Assembly: GCF_016714285.1 (NCBI RefSeq)
Contig: NZ_JADJNN010000015.1
Span: 121,655-185,654, forward strand
Direction: 5' to 3'
Source of the DNA: Nannocystis sp.
Lineage (GTDB): Bacteria; Myxococcota_A; Polyangia; Nannocystales; Nannocystaceae
Length of the DNA: 64,000 nucleotides
The notes under the pieces: model-generated
Databases searched by the model: none
Told to the model about the DNA's origin: nothing
Seen by the model: only the letters and a program-made list of their open reading frames with translations
Shown: positions 44,710 to 54,386 of the stretch, piece after piece
Position numbering within the stretch: position 1 is the stretch's first letter
Layout: every line of letters starts with the position of its first letter
Position numbers and translations under genes: made by a program

Positions 44710-47273
44710 GGTTCGCGCTCCTGCTTCTCGTCCGAGGGGTTGGGCTTCTCGTGGGCCTTCTCGCGGGCCTTCGCGCTCGCCTCTTCGCGCTGCTTCGCGA
44801 CCTGCTCGCGCCGCTCCCACTTGCTGCGCCGGTCCTTCTTCCACGGCTTGTAGGCCCCGTCCGGCAGCGCCGGGAGCCCGTGGCGGGCGCGGACCTCGTC
44901 GCTCAGCTGGGCCTCGGGCTCGCTCGCGCAGCGGGTGACGTGCAGCCGACGCTCCGTGCTGTGCTGCGCGAGCTGCAGCTCGGGGATGTAGTAACCGCCG
45001 CGCGCGACCTCCTCGGGCCCGGGGATCCGGTAGGTCACCTTCTTCAGCTCGACCTGCTGCGGCGCGACCCCGCCGTGCCGCAGCGCCCACTCGCGGCAGT
45101 GGTAGCGGCCGTACCAGGTCTGATACCAGTCGCCCTTGCCCGACTCTCCGCCGCTCATCCGGCGGTTCATCTTGAAGATGCGATCGTTCAAGATCCACGG
45201 GATCGGCTTGCGCTCGGGGTCGTACATGTCGCTGCGCAGGTCGAACTCCACGCCGTCGGCGTCGGTCACCAGCACCTTCAAGAACACGTTGTGCCGCGGC
45301 GGGTTCGGGGCGAACATGCTCCACCCCTGGGCCGTCTGGGTGCGCGTCAGCCACAGGCGAAATGGATCCTGCGCGGCCGCGCGGAAGCTCTTGACGCACT
45401 GCTTGTCCGGCATGCACCACACCGCGACCGCGGTGATGTGATAGATGACCAGGCCGCCGACGAGGAAGCGCCCCCACGGCCCGTAGGCCCACGGGCGATC
45501 GAGCGGCGGGCCCTCGTCGCCGCGGGCGATCCGGCGACCGTCGCGGCGCCAGGCCAGCGTCGCCCCGAGCAGCAGCACGAGCACACCAGCGACGGTGGTC
45601 CCGCGCGCCCCCGGCAACCCGAGCCCCGCCAGCGCGATCGCGGCTGTCCCGAGGGACAGGGCACCGACGCTGGCCCACAGCGGCAGGCGGGCGGCGTCGC
45701 GGTGCCCGACCATGAGGGTCGGGTCCTCGCCGGGGATCGGCCGCAGCTGCGTCGGCATGTTCGGCACCCCCAGCCGCCCGAGCACCATCCCGCAGGCCCG
45801 CAGCACGTACGCCAGCTCCTCACCGTTGAGGAACACCATGTACGTGAGCAGCATGATCGGCGCGAACATGCCGATGTTCATCAGCACCAGCAGGTGGCCG
45901 TGGAACAGCACGCCGATGGTGAGGAACATGCGCCTACCGAGGAACCAGCCGCAGAACCACTCGAGGTCCAGGACATACTCCCGCCCGAACATGCGCACGT
46001 GAAAGGGCCGGTCCCGCAGGCGCCGCCACAGCCACGCGATCCCCAGCATCAGCGCCAGCCAGCCAGCCGCGAAGCCGAGCTGCACCGCCGCCAGCGACGG
46101 CTTGCCCTTGCCGACCGCGTAGTGCACCGGGAACCCGACCTCGGCGACCGCCAGCGCCAGCAGGCCCAGCGCCACCCACAGCCCGCGCACCAGCCACAGC
46201 TGCGCCCCGCGCAGCGCCGGCAGCCGCTCGCGCAGCGCCCAGCGGGCCACCATCCCGACGATCACCAGCGGGAACGCGGCCTGCCACACGTGCACGACCC
46301 ACGACATCAGGCGAAACAGGTTGGTGCCGAACACCGCCGACAGGTACTGCGGCGGGACCCGGTAGAAGTGGTCCATGTTGAGCGCGTAATACAGGCTGTC
46401 GCCGCGCAGCCACACGTCGCCGTTCTTGGCGCAGCCGCCGTAGACATAGATCGTCGCCACCTGCGCCATCATCAGCAGGCGCGGCCAGCCCGGCACCCGG
46501 CGATAGATCGGCAGCAGGCCCTGCGGGTGCTCGAGCGACGGCGGCGCCCCGGCCCCCTCGCCCGGCCCGCCCGGCAGCGACAGCCGACCCTCGCGCGCCA
46601 ACCGACGGCAGCGCAGCCAGTTATCCACGCTGTACGCGTGCCCGCAGCGCGACAGCACCAGATAGAAGAACATGCACGAATAGACGAGGTCCGTGCCCTC
46701 CATGAAGAGCGGGTTTCGCAGGGTGATGCTGTGCATCGCCAGCAGGCTGAGCACGCCCATCAGCCGCGTCCGCCAGCCGACCATGAACGCCACCGTGACC
46801 GCCACGAAGCCCCAGAAGTGGATCCAGAACGCCGTGGGCGAGTCCCAGAACCACAGCAGCGAGTACTTCGGGCCCTTCAAGAATTGCAGCAGCGCCCGGC
46901 CGTCGAAGAAGCCCGCGGGCTCCCCGATGCCGTCGCCGTAGCCGGCGAATTGCTCGCGCGCCAGCAGCTCGCGCGCCGTGTCGGTCGCGAACAGCCCCTC
47001 ATCGGTGAACAGGAAGGTGAAGTGCTCCCACAGCCCGCCGACGTTCATCAGCACCCACGCGGCGAACAGGATGCGAAACAGGCCGAGCGCGCGCGGGTCC
47101 TCGGTGCGCAGCCACAGCCGGCGCCAGCGCTCCGACTGCGCGATGCCGAGGAGGAACACGACGACCCCGCAGGCGAGCAGCAGCCAGCCGATCGTCGGCG
47201 ACAGCGCGAGCGCCTCGGCGTTGACAGGCGGGGGATCGGCGAGGGTGAAGAGTCCAGAGCTAAGCAGGGTCAT
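44706..47273 (-). CDS. HTTM-domain (vitamin K carboxylase-like) membrane protein
   Basis: 855 residues. Approximately a dozen hydrophobic segments with the HTTM core (DPRALGLFRILFAAWVLMNV, GWRTRLMGVLSLLAMHSITL, MFFYLVLSRCGHAYSVDNW, IYVYGGCAKNGDVW). The C-terminal half is soluble, with a highly charged end (EEASAKAREKAHEKPNPSDE). Proteins of this type are related to gamma-glutamyl carboxylases and to the bacterial HTTM family, mostly of unknown role. It is the first gene of a unit with the 63-residue protein. The start codon lies about 110 bases below a palindrome. Confidence 0.85.
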   Translation of the reverse strand: MTLLSSGLFTLADPPPVNAEALALSPTIGWLLLACGVVVFLLGIAQSERWRRLWLRTEDPRALGLFRILFAAWVLMNVGGLWEHFTFLFTDEGLFATDTARELLAREQFAGYGDGIGEPAGFFDGRALLQFLKGPKYSLLWFWDSPTAFWIHFWGFVAVTVAFMVGWRTRLMGVLSLLAMHSITLRNPLFMEGTDLVYSCMFFYLVLSRCGHAYSVDNWLRCRRLAREGRLSLPGGPGEGAGAPPSLEHPQGLLPIYRRVPGWPRLLMMAQVATIYVYGGCAKNGDVWLRGDSLYYALNMDHFYRVPPQYLSAVFGTNLFRLMSWVVHVWQAAFPLVIVGMVARWALRERLPALRGAQLWLVRGLWVALGLLALAVAEVGFPVHYAVGKGKPSLAAVQLGFAAGWLALMLGIAWLWRRLRDRPFHVRMFGREYVLDLEWFCGWFLGRRMFLTIGVLFHGHLLVLMNIGMFAPIMLLTYMVFLNGEELAYVLRACGMVLGRLGVPNMPTQLRPIPGEDPTLMVGHRDAARLPLWASVGALSLGTAAIALAGLGLPGARGTTVAGVLVLLLGATLAWRRDGRRIARGDEGPPLDRPWAYGPWGRFLVGGLVIYHITAVAVWCMPDKQCVKSFRAAAQDPFRLWLTRTQTAQGWSMFAPNPPRHNVFLKVLVTDADGVEFDLRSDMYDPERKPIPWILNDRIFKMNRRMSGGESGKGDWYQTWYGRYHCREWALRHGGVAPQQVELKKVTYRIPGPEEVARGGYYIPELQLAQHSTERRLHVTRCASEPEAQLSDEVRARHGLPALPDGAYKPWKKDRRSKWERREQVAKQREEASAKAREKAHEKPNPSDEKQEREP
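45643..45660. repeat. Intragenic palindrome GCTGTCC-CGAG-GGACAGG
   Basis: Perfect 6-bp core arms inside the HTTM gene; it specifies LSLGTA on the coding strand. Confidence 0.65.
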
Positions 47274-47380
47274 GGGAGCTCGCGACGGATCACCGCCGCG
47301 ATTAGCAAGCCCCGCGCCAGCGGCTCCGCCGCGTCACCATGCGCCCGGACCGCGCCCCGCCCGGGAAGAAGCTGCGCCGC

Positions 47381-47397
47381 TGTGCAGCTTTTGCACC
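47381..47397. promoter_or_regulatory. Palindrome TGTGCAGCTTTTGCACC upstream of the HTTM operon
   Basis: About 108 bases before the HTTM start; matches the 44473 palindrome at most positions. It lies in the divergent interval with the CoA-transferase gene at 47461, so it could serve either gene. Confidence 0.55.
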
Positions 47398-47460
47398 GCC
47401 CCCCTCGCCCTCGCGGTCGGCGATTGGCAGCGCCGCGGCGATCGCCTAGCGTCACCCGCA

Positions 47461-48999
47461 ATGACCGACCCCCTGGAGACGCGGATCGAGTGCGAGGCGC
47501 TGCGGCGCAAGGTGATGCCCGCCGAGGCGGCCGTGAAACACGTGCGCGACGGCGACGTCCTCGCGGTCAGCGGCTTCACCAAGGCCGGCGAGCCCAAGGT
47601 CTTCCTGCCCGCCCTCGCCCGCCACCTCGCCGAGCTCGGCCCGGACACCCGCATCACCCTCTATAGCGGCGCCTCGCTGTCCGACGAGGTCGAGGGCCCG
47701 CTCTCACCCTTCATCGCCCGGCGCGGGCCCTACATGTCGAGCCCGGCGTCGCGCCAGCTCATCCACGCCGGCAAGATGGCCTACACCGACGTGCACCTGT
47801 CGCACTTCGCCCGCGGCCTGATGAACGGCTTCTACGGCGAGATCGACGTCGCCGTGGTCGAGGTGACCCGCATCCGCCACGACGGCAGCGTGGTGCTCTC
47901 GGCCTCGGTCGGCGTGTCCCCGGAGGCGCTGGCCCGGGCCCGCGCCATCGTGCTCGAGGTCAACACGGCCCTGCCCGACTGCACCGGCCTGCACGACATC
48001 GTCCTCCCGCCGACCCCGCCGACGATCGGCTGGCCCGTGCCCGTCACCGGCGTGCGCGACCGCATCGGCGCGCCCTTCGTGCGCCTCGACCCGAACAAGG
48101 TCGTCGCCGTCGTCGAGTCGCAGCAGCCCGACTACCCGGTCCTCTACCACGCCGACGAGGCCGTCTGCACCGCGATCGCCCGCCACGTGATCGGCTTCCT
48201 CGTCGACTGCCAGGACCGCTTCGGCTGGCGCCACTGGGTCCCGCCGCTGCAGTCCGGCGTCGGCAACATCGCCAACGCCGTGATCGCCGAGCTGCACCGC
48301 TCCCCCTTCGCCCGCCTGCACTTCTGGACCGAGGTGTTCCAGGAGGGCCTGGTCCCCCTGCTCGCCGACCACGACCGCTTCGCCGGCGCCAGCGCGGCCG
48401 CCCTCTCGCTCGCCGACACATCCCCCGCGCGCCTCGCCGCCGTCATCGCGGCGGCCCGCGGCGACCTCGTGCTGCGCCCGATGTGGATGTCCAACAACCC
48501 GGAGATCATCAACCGCCTGCACGTGATCGCGATGAACACCCCGCTCGAGGTCGACATCTTCGGCAACGTCAACTCGACCCACGTCGAGGGCTCGCGGATC
48601 GTCAACGGCCTCGGCGGCAGCGGCGACTTCTTCCGCAACGCCTACCTCAGCATCGCCCACACCCCGTCGGTCCGCCGCCTCCGCGACGGCCGCACCGTCT
48701 CCTGCGTGCTCCCGCAGATCAGCCACGTCGACCACACCGATCACGACATCAAGTGCATCGTCACCGAACAGGGCCACGCCGAGAACCTCGCCATCCGCTC
48801 GCCCCGCGCCCGCGCCCGCGACATCATCGAGCGCTGCGCCCACCCGCACTTTCGCCCGCTCCTGCGCGAATACCTCGCGCTCGCCGGCGGCGGCGACGAG
48901 CCGCACATGTCCAAGCCCGATTACCTCGACGGCTGGCGCCGCAGCTACGACGCGGCGTGCCTGCAATTCCCGGGCGGGGCGGCCGGCGGCGCCGCGTAA
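47461..48999 (+). CDS. Acetyl-CoA hydrolase/succinyl-CoA:acetate CoA-transferase
   Basis: 512 residues of the Ach1/SCACT family (class I CoA-transferase fold). SGFTKAGEPKVFLPAL, LQSGVGNIANAVIAEL, DIFGNVNSTHVEGSRIVNG and LGGSGDFFRNAYLSI are hallmark blocks. The reaction is either acetyl-CoA plus succinate to acetate plus succinyl-CoA or hydrolysis, a step in acetate handling. The ATG at 47461 is closely followed by family homology. It has its own promoter interval with the HTTM operon. Confidence 0.9.
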   Translation: MTDPLETRIECEALRRKVMPAEAAVKHVRDGDVLAVSGFTKAGEPKVFLPALARHLAELGPDTRITLYSGASLSDEVEGPLSPFIARRGPYMSSPASRQLIHAGKMAYTDVHLSHFARGLMNGFYGEIDVAVVEVTRIRHDGSVVLSASVGVSPEALARARAIVLEVNTALPDCTGLHDIVLPPTPPTIGWPVPVTGVRDRIGAPFVRLDPNKVVAVVESQQPDYPVLYHADEAVCTAIARHVIGFLVDCQDRFGWRHWVPPLQSGVGNIANAVIAELHRSPFARLHFWTEVFQEGLVPLLADHDRFAGASAAALSLADTSPARLAAVIAAARGDLVLRPMWMSNNPEIINRLHVIAMNTPLEVDIFGNVNSTHVEGSRIVNGLGGSGDFFRNAYLSIAHTPSVRRLRDGRTVSCVLPQISHVDHTDHDIKCIVTEQGHAENLAIRSPRARARDIIERCAHPHFRPLLREYLALAGGGDEPHMSKPDYLDGWRRSYDAACLQFPGGAAGGAA

Positions 49000-49038
49000 T
49001 ACCGCGACCGCCCGCGCCGGGTGGGCGATACTCGGCGC

Positions 49039-50580
49039 ATGCGACACCACCCTCGCAGGCCAGCGATCGGCAGGCGTGAGCTCTGCCTCGGGCTGCCGGC
49101 CCTCGCCGCGGCCTGGACCAGCGGATGCCTCAACGGGCGCGGCGGCCCCGATCGCGGGGCTCCGTCGATTCCAGAGCGAGTGCATGTGGCGCTCGACGCC
49201 CCGCTCGGTCCCTACGATCGACTCTCCGGCGTCCAGGGATCGCCGTACCCCGAGGTCGACGAGGATGTCCCGCACATCGAGGCCTTCCGGGCGCACCACA
49301 TCGAACGCACGCGCTTCCCCCAGGATTGCCCCGCCAACACGCTCACGCTCGCGGGCATCTTCCCCGACGAGCGGGCCGACCCCGACGACCCCGCGAGCTA
49401 CAACTTCGCGGCGATCGATCGCCATGTGCGAGCCGCCCGCGAGGTCGGGCTGCGAGTGCTCTGGCAGTCGTCCTATGATATCGGCGGCTCCGATCGCTGG
49501 GTCGGGCTCAATCTCGGTGGTCGGCCGATCCGCGATCTCGATCGCTGGAGCCGCGTGCTCGCGCGGTGTCTCGAGCACTTCAGCATCGGCTGGGCCGGCG
49601 GCTTCGAGCGCGGGATCGACGACGTCGAATTCCTCAATGAGGGCAACGGCCTGGGCGGCTACGGCGCCGACGGTGCGGCGCTCCACGCCGCCTTTCGTCG
49701 CTTCCTCGCTACCGTGAGTGCGCACAATCGCCGTCACCCCGACGCGCAGGTCCGCCCTGTCGGGCCCGGCATCCCGCTGTCGATCGTCGAGTGGCCGGCG
49801 CTGCGCGGCGCCCTGGACCGCATGCTCGCCGATCTGGTGCGCTCCGGCACGGCGCTGCCCGTGCTGAGCTTTCACAGCTACGGCGCCGACACCTCGCCCG
49901 CGGCCAACGCTCGCCTCGCACGCGAGCACCGAGCATTGCTCGACGCGCACGGCCTCACCGCGACCGAGCTGTGGAACAGCGAGTGGCAGGCCGGCGACTT
50001 CCTGCGCACGCACCTCGACGTCGATCCAGCGCGGGCCCGGTCTGCGACACCCGACGAGCGCCGGGTCTTCGCCCAGGGCGTCGCCTCCTACGCGCTGTCG
50101 TGCAAGGCGCGCTGGCAGGGCGTGGTGACCGGCTCGTTCTACTACCGCGCCGGACGCCGCGCGTGGCCGCCAGGCCAGAGCGCACCGCTCGGCAACGGTG
50201 ACGGCAGCGCCGGCTTCTTCTCACCCGCGGGCCGGGTCGGCGCGCTCGCCCTGCAGGAGCTGCTGACCCACCGCCTCGCACAGCGCACCCCGCAGCGCTG
50301 CGCCGTCGATTGCGCGGACGACCCGCTGTTCACGGCCCTGGGTCTGCGGGGGGAAGCCACCGCCGCCGCGCTGCTGGCCAGCCTAACCCTCGCCCCCCGC
50401 CGGATTCAGGTGCGCTTAACCGGCGGGCCCGCCCTGACGCGCGCACGAGTCGTGCGCATCGACACCGACGCCCAGGCGCTCGCCGAGGAGGACGTGCCAA
50501 TCACCCGCGCGGACGACGGCGCCGTCACGGCCGAGCTGACCCTGGGCGCGCTCGCGGCGGCGGTGCTCGAGGTGCAATGA
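49039..50580 (+). CDS. GH39-like glycoside hydrolase lipoprotein
   Basis: 513 residues. A twin-arginine-like start (RRPAIGRRELCLGLPALAAAW) ends in SGC (lipobox), so it is exported and anchored. The barrel carries EFLNEGN with the likely acid/base Glu and LWNSEWQAGDF with the likely nucleophile Glu, as in GH39 xylosidases and iduronidases, together with SFHSYGAD. A beta-sandwich C-terminal domain follows. The ATG at 49039 is preferred to the GTG at 49021. The sugar substrate is unknown. Confidence 0.8.
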   Translation: MRHHPRRPAIGRRELCLGLPALAAAWTSGCLNGRGGPDRGAPSIPERVHVALDAPLGPYDRLSGVQGSPYPEVDEDVPHIEAFRAHHIERTRFPQDCPANTLTLAGIFPDERADPDDPASYNFAAIDRHVRAAREVGLRVLWQSSYDIGGSDRWVGLNLGGRPIRDLDRWSRVLARCLEHFSIGWAGGFERGIDDVEFLNEGNGLGGYGADGAALHAAFRRFLATVSAHNRRHPDAQVRPVGPGIPLSIVEWPALRGALDRMLADLVRSGTALPVLSFHSYGADTSPAANARLAREHRALLDAHGLTATELWNSEWQAGDFLRTHLDVDPARARSATPDERRVFAQGVASYALSCKARWQGVVTGSFYYRAGRRAWPPGQSAPLGNGDGSAGFFSPAGRVGALALQELLTHRLAQRTPQRCAVDCADDPLFTALGLRGEATAAALLASLTLAPRRIQVRLTGGPALTRARVVRIDTDAQALAEEDVPITRADDGAVTAELTLGALAAAVLEVQ

Positions 50581-50680
50581 AACGACTCGACCCGCGATGG
50601 GAGTTGGCTCAACCCTGCCGAGATCGAGGCGAGTCTCTGGTGTTCAAGCTCGACCAGATCAGTACAACCCGGTCAGAGCA

Positions 50681-51466
50681 TTAGCTCCGACGCATAGCGA
50701 AGAGTGCGTCGAATTCAGGGTCGCCCGTGTCGTTGCGGAAGGCATCGACGAACGCGTCAAAGTCGCAGAGCTTCTCGATGAAGGCGCGGAACGCCACGCG
50801 TTCCCGCAAGTCGATCTGCGCCGGCTGGCCGCCGACCACATCCCACACGAGATAGCGCACCGGGTCATCTCCGTGGCTCATCGCATGCTCAAGCTCACAC
50901 GCACGGTACTGCCTGGCGAGCAGGTGCGGGAGCTCGGACGAGAGTGCATCCCGCCCGAGCCTTCCGAAGCGCACGAGCACGGTCTTGAAGCCCTCGCGGA
51001 CGGGCTCGGGGAAGCTCGGCCAGGCGGCGTCGAGCGGCTGCGGGTCGCGGGCATAGACTGGCATCACCATGCGATCGAGCGTGTCGGACCAACCCGGCAC
51101 GATGCCGCCGAGCTGCGGATTCGTCACGCGCGCGAGAAACGCGGCCAAGTCGACTCCGGTCACGGTGCCGGTGTCCTCCGCCAGCTCGGACCACAAGTTG
51201 TGCCAGCTCCACGTATCGAGGATGCCGAGGCAGGTCATGTGCCACGCAAGCGCCACGCGCTGCCCGTTCTCGACCACGCCGTCGAGCACTTTGAGCATAT
51301 CCCAGCCGGTCTTCTTCCTTTGCATCCGGTTCGCCAGCTTCTGCAGCTCCTTCAAGGACGGTGGTGTAAACGGGAGCGCCCGCTCGGCGGCGGGCGTCCG
51401 CGGGTCGTCCGCGGTTTTTGCAATCGTGACCTTCTTCGACGATGAGGAGATGCCCTTGGTTGCCAT
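50681..51466 (-). CDS. Hypothetical 261-residue protein
   Basis: No family recognised; soluble, with a Ser/Lys-rich N-terminus (GISSSSKKVTIAKTA) and an all-alpha look. Notable stretches are NRMQRKKTGWDMLKVLDGVV, TCLGILDTWSWHNLWSEL and ARQYRACELEHAMSHGDDP. GGAGGA directly precedes the ATG at 51466. Neighbouring genes give no clear context. The 100 bases between it and the GH39 gene hold nothing recognised. Confidence 0.6.
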   Translation of the reverse strand: MATKGISSSSKKVTIAKTADDPRTPAAERALPFTPPSLKELQKLANRMQRKKTGWDMLKVLDGVVENGQRVALAWHMTCLGILDTWSWHNLWSELAEDTGTVTGVDLAAFLARVTNPQLGGIVPGWSDTLDRMVMPVYARDPQPLDAAWPSFPEPVREGFKTVLVRFGRLGRDALSSELPHLLARQYRACELEHAMSHGDDPVRYLVWDVVGGQPAQIDLRERVAFRAFIEKLCDFDAFVDAFRNDTGDPEFDALFAMRRS

Positions 51467-51620
51467 TGTGTCCTCCGAGCTGGCTGCGATCCCGAGACGG
51501 ATGGATGCGATGGGATCGCGGGCGCGAGTATACATGAGAAGCGCTTCCGCGCGTCGTCGGCAGTTCGGTGCCGCCTCGGGTGTCGAAGGACGAATGTCCC
51601 CGGCGTAACGCGAACGTCGG

Positions 51621-53474
51621 TCACGGGCAGACGTACAGCGGCGTGATGGGGGCGAAATCCCACGCCGAGAGGTTCATGGCGTCGTAGGCGACGAGCTCGT
51701 CGGTCAGGGACGAGGCGATGTCGTCGAGGGTCTGGTCGAGTTTGTCGGCGGGCATGACCGAGGCCTCGGCGACGCAGACGAACTTGTCGGCGCCGCAGAG
51801 GTCGAGCGGTTCGCACTCGGGCGGTGCGAACGCCTGGACGCCGACGTCGCCGTAGAGCGGGCGCCCGTCGACGAGGACGAGCCCGATCTCCGCGGGTGTG
51901 GCGGCGAGCAGCGCGGCGTACGGATCGTTGTTGTCGCCGGCGACGATCAGCAGGTCGGCGCGCTTGCCGACCTCGATGACGCCGATGAACGCGTCGACCC
52001 CGAGGGCCCGCGCGGCCGCGCCGGTGACCATCTCGAACAGAGCCTGCGCGGTGAGCTGGTCGCCCCACTGGGTGTCGTCGATCATATCGGCGTAGCGCAG
52101 CTCATCGAGCAGGTTCTGGCTGCCGGTGATCGACCAGTTGGGGGCGAGCACGACCTCGACGCCGGAGGCCCGCGCGAGCGGGACATCGGCGGTCGCGCCG
52201 TACAGCAACACGTCGCTGTGCGGCGACCAGATCAGGTGCATCGCCTTTCCGGCCATCTCCTGGAACTCGGGCGCTCCGAGCACGGTGCCGTGCACGATCG
52301 ACGTCTCGGGCTTGAACAGACAGCCGTCGACGGTCGACACCGTTTGGAGCTTCGTGAACTCGCTCTTGGCGGTGGCGTCGATCCCCTCGCCGATGTGGAT
52401 GAGATAGGCGTCGGTGGTGTCGCCGGAGATCGCGCTGCATACCCCGTCCGCCGCCGGGGTCGTCGGGAACAGGGTCGCGACCTGAATCTTGTCCTGACCG
52501 AGGTCGTTGGGGGTCTGGTCGATCGTCCGGGCGAGCGAGCCGTAGCACGGCCTGTTCGCCGGGTTCGCCGCGCCGACGATCGCGGTCGTCCCGGCGATCA
52601 CGCCCTTCAGCTCGCCGTACTTGTTCAGCTCGCAGCCCCGGTCGATCGGGCTGTTTCCTTCGCCGTTCAGGTACTGCTTGGCGTCGACCATTGCCCCGTA
52701 CCTGGCCTCGTTCGTCCACTGGTTGTGGTTGGTGTAGACGTTTAGCGGGGCCCAGTCACTCGCGTCGAAGATGTCGAACTGAATGTGGTCGTGGGCGTTG
52801 AGCAGGCCGGGCATCACGATCCCGTGCGCGTCCACCACGGTCGCGCCGAGCGCCTCCGGGTCCCCGGAGCAGTCGGCCGCGACGCAGGCCAGCTGGTCGT
52901 CGACGATCAGCACATCGCCGTCGTACACCCCGTCGGACGTGACCAGGCAGCCGTGGATCCGTAGCCGTCCGGGCGTGCCGAGCGACACCACCTCGGGTGG
53001 ACCCGGCGCGCCGTCACAGGCCTCGCATGCGGCGCCGACCCCGTCGCCGTCGGCGTCGATCTGGTCGGGGTTGGCGATGTCGGGGCAATTGTCTCCGCCG
53101 AACACGCCGTCGCCGTCCGCGTCTTCCCCGGTCTCGCCGCTCGATCCGAGCGAGGGATCGTTGGTCGTCTCGATGGTCGTATCGATGGTGCTCACGCCCC
53201 TGGTCGTATCGCCGCCGCTCGAGCTGCTGGTCGCCGGGCCGCTGGTCGGGCTGGTCGTTACGGGATCGGTCGCGGCGCTGGTCGTCTCGCCGGCGGTCGG
53301 CGGGGTGGTGCTCGTTGCCGGGCCGGTGGTTGGTGCGACGGAGGTGACCGGGTCGACGCCGCCGTGCGTGGTCCCGGAGGTCGACAAAACCGTCGTCGTA
53401 TCATCACCTGGCGGATCCCCCGCGGGACACGCCGTCAGGGAGCTAGCCACCACCATCCACCATCCACCACGCAT
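51621..53474 (-). CDS. Amidohydrolase lipoprotein with thrombospondin-3-like repeat
   Basis: 617 residues. A lipobox (LTAC, Cys16) is followed by a linker of about 85 residues of Thr/Ser/Pro, an acidic calcium-binding-like repeat (DADGDGVFGGDNCPDIANPD followed by DADGDG), then a metal-dependent amidohydrolase barrel: GLLNAHDHIQFD gives the HxH metal ligands, with IVHGTVL, SPHSDVLLYG and GKRADLLIVAGDN further on. It resembles exported imidazolonepropionase-like or cyclic-amide hydrolases. The substrate is unknown. The ATG at 53474 precedes the signal peptide. Confidence 0.82.
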   Translation of the reverse strand: MRGGWWMVVASSLTACPAGDPPGDDTTTVLSTSGTTHGGVDPVTSVAPTTGPATSTTPPTAGETTSAATDPVTTSPTSGPATSSSSGGDTTRGVSTIDTTIETTNDPSLGSSGETGEDADGDGVFGGDNCPDIANPDQIDADGDGVGAACEACDGAPGPPEVVSLGTPGRLRIHGCLVTSDGVYDGDVLIVDDQLACVAADCSGDPEALGATVVDAHGIVMPGLLNAHDHIQFDIFDASDWAPLNVYTNHNQWTNEARYGAMVDAKQYLNGEGNSPIDRGCELNKYGELKGVIAGTTAIVGAANPANRPCYGSLARTIDQTPNDLGQDKIQVATLFPTTPAADGVCSAISGDTTDAYLIHIGEGIDATAKSEFTKLQTVSTVDGCLFKPETSIVHGTVLGAPEFQEMAGKAMHLIWSPHSDVLLYGATADVPLARASGVEVVLAPNWSITGSQNLLDELRYADMIDDTQWGDQLTAQALFEMVTGAAARALGVDAFIGVIEVGKRADLLIVAGDNNDPYAALLAATPAEIGLVLVDGRPLYGDVGVQAFAPPECEPLDLCGADKFVCVAEASVMPADKLDQTLDDIASSLTDELVAYDAMNLSAWDFAPITPLYVCP

Positions 53475-53807
53475 GGATCCGACGATAACACACGTCGTCG
53501 GACCGACGGGTCGACAGCGGCCGGTTGCTGGGGGGCTGGGGGGGGGGGGGGCCCGGCGGGCCTCCGGGGCTCGCGCGCTCCCGGCCGCGCGACCGCGGAG
53601 AAAATCCCGATAGTCGCTGGGCTCCGTGCTCCGCGCGACCCCGGCGCTGCAGCTGGCCGCCGCCGCCGACCTGCGGGCGCTGTGTGTCGCCCCCGCCTGG
53701 GTCCTGCGCACCTCGGGCCACGCACGCGATGACCTCGCCGCCCAAGTGTCCTCGGCCTGTATGTCCACCTTCATTGCCTTGTCACCGACGGCGCATTCGC
53801 CCCGAGT
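53475..53807. other. No recognised gene; contains a 14-G homopolymer
   Basis: The 333 bases upstream of the amidohydrolase hold its promoter region and a GGGGGGCT-G14-CCC tract (G14 at 53538-53551). No frame here shows a family; RALCVAPAWVLRTSGHARDD on the plus strand is a possible remnant. Confidence 0.4.
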
Positions 53808-54287
53808 CTATCGGATCTCGTCTCCATCGACCCGCGCCGTGCACTCGATCTCCACGCGAGCGCCGAGCGCCAGGCCCGTCGCCCCGAAGGCACTGCGCGC
53901 GGGCTTCGGGCCGGGAAAGTAGGTCGCATAGATCTCGTTCACCTTCGGCCAGTCATTCATATCGGCCAGCATGACCATGCACTTGACGACGCGGTCCATC
54001 GAGGTGCCGGCCTTCTCGACGATCGCGCGGATGTTGTCGAGGGTCTGCCGGGTCTCCGCCTCCAGCCCGCCCGCGACCAGCACCGGCGCGCCCCCCTCGA
54101 CGCGCGTCCCGATCTGCCCCGAGACGAACAGCAAGTCGCCGGTCCGCACCGCCGACGAGAACGGATACGGCCACGGCTCGCTCATGGTGATGAACTGCGG
54201 ATCGGGGCGCACAGGCGCCGGCGCGGCGGCACGGACACAGGCCGCGCACGCGAGGCCGATCAGGGGAGCGAAGCGAGCCAGGCCCAT
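53808..54287 (-). CDS. RidA-family protein with export signal
   Basis: 159 residues. The Rid domain is complete: FSSAVRTGDLLFVSGQIGTR, TLDNIRAIVEKAG, VVKCMVMLADMNDW and the conserved arginine in PARSAFGA with VEIECTA. Typical RidA is cytosolic and hydrolyses reactive enamine/imine products of PLP enzymes; here a hydrophobic signal ending LACAAC (Cys17) suggests a lipoprotein outside the cytoplasm. That location is unusual for a deaminase of this kind, and its role there is unknown. It is divergent from the DUF4157 gene at 54387. Confidence 0.82.
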   Translation of the reverse strand: MGLARFAPLIGLACAACVRAAAPAPVRPDPQFITMSEPWPYPFSSAVRTGDLLFVSGQIGTRVEGGAPVLVAGGLEAETRQTLDNIRAIVEKAGTSMDRVVKCMVMLADMNDWPKVNEIYATYFPGPKPARSAFGATGLALGARVEIECTARVDGDEIR

Positions 54288-54386
54288 GGCGCGAAGGTAT
54301 CAGATACGAGCGCGGCGCAGCGGCGCGCCTTGACAGCGCCCGCGAGCCCGCCCGATCCTCGCCGCGGTCGGTGATCGGGGGGCAAC

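Noticed and set aside
44751..50013. Very long open frames opposite the HTTM, CoA-transferase and GH39 genes
   Set aside because: They are antisense shadows of high-G+C genes: no family motifs, Arg/Ala/Gly-heavy composition, and the opposite strand carries conserved catalytic blocks.
53538..53551. G14 tract as a phase-variable switch
   Set aside because: It lies outside any recognised gene and does not sit between promoter elements; length could also be an assembly artefact.
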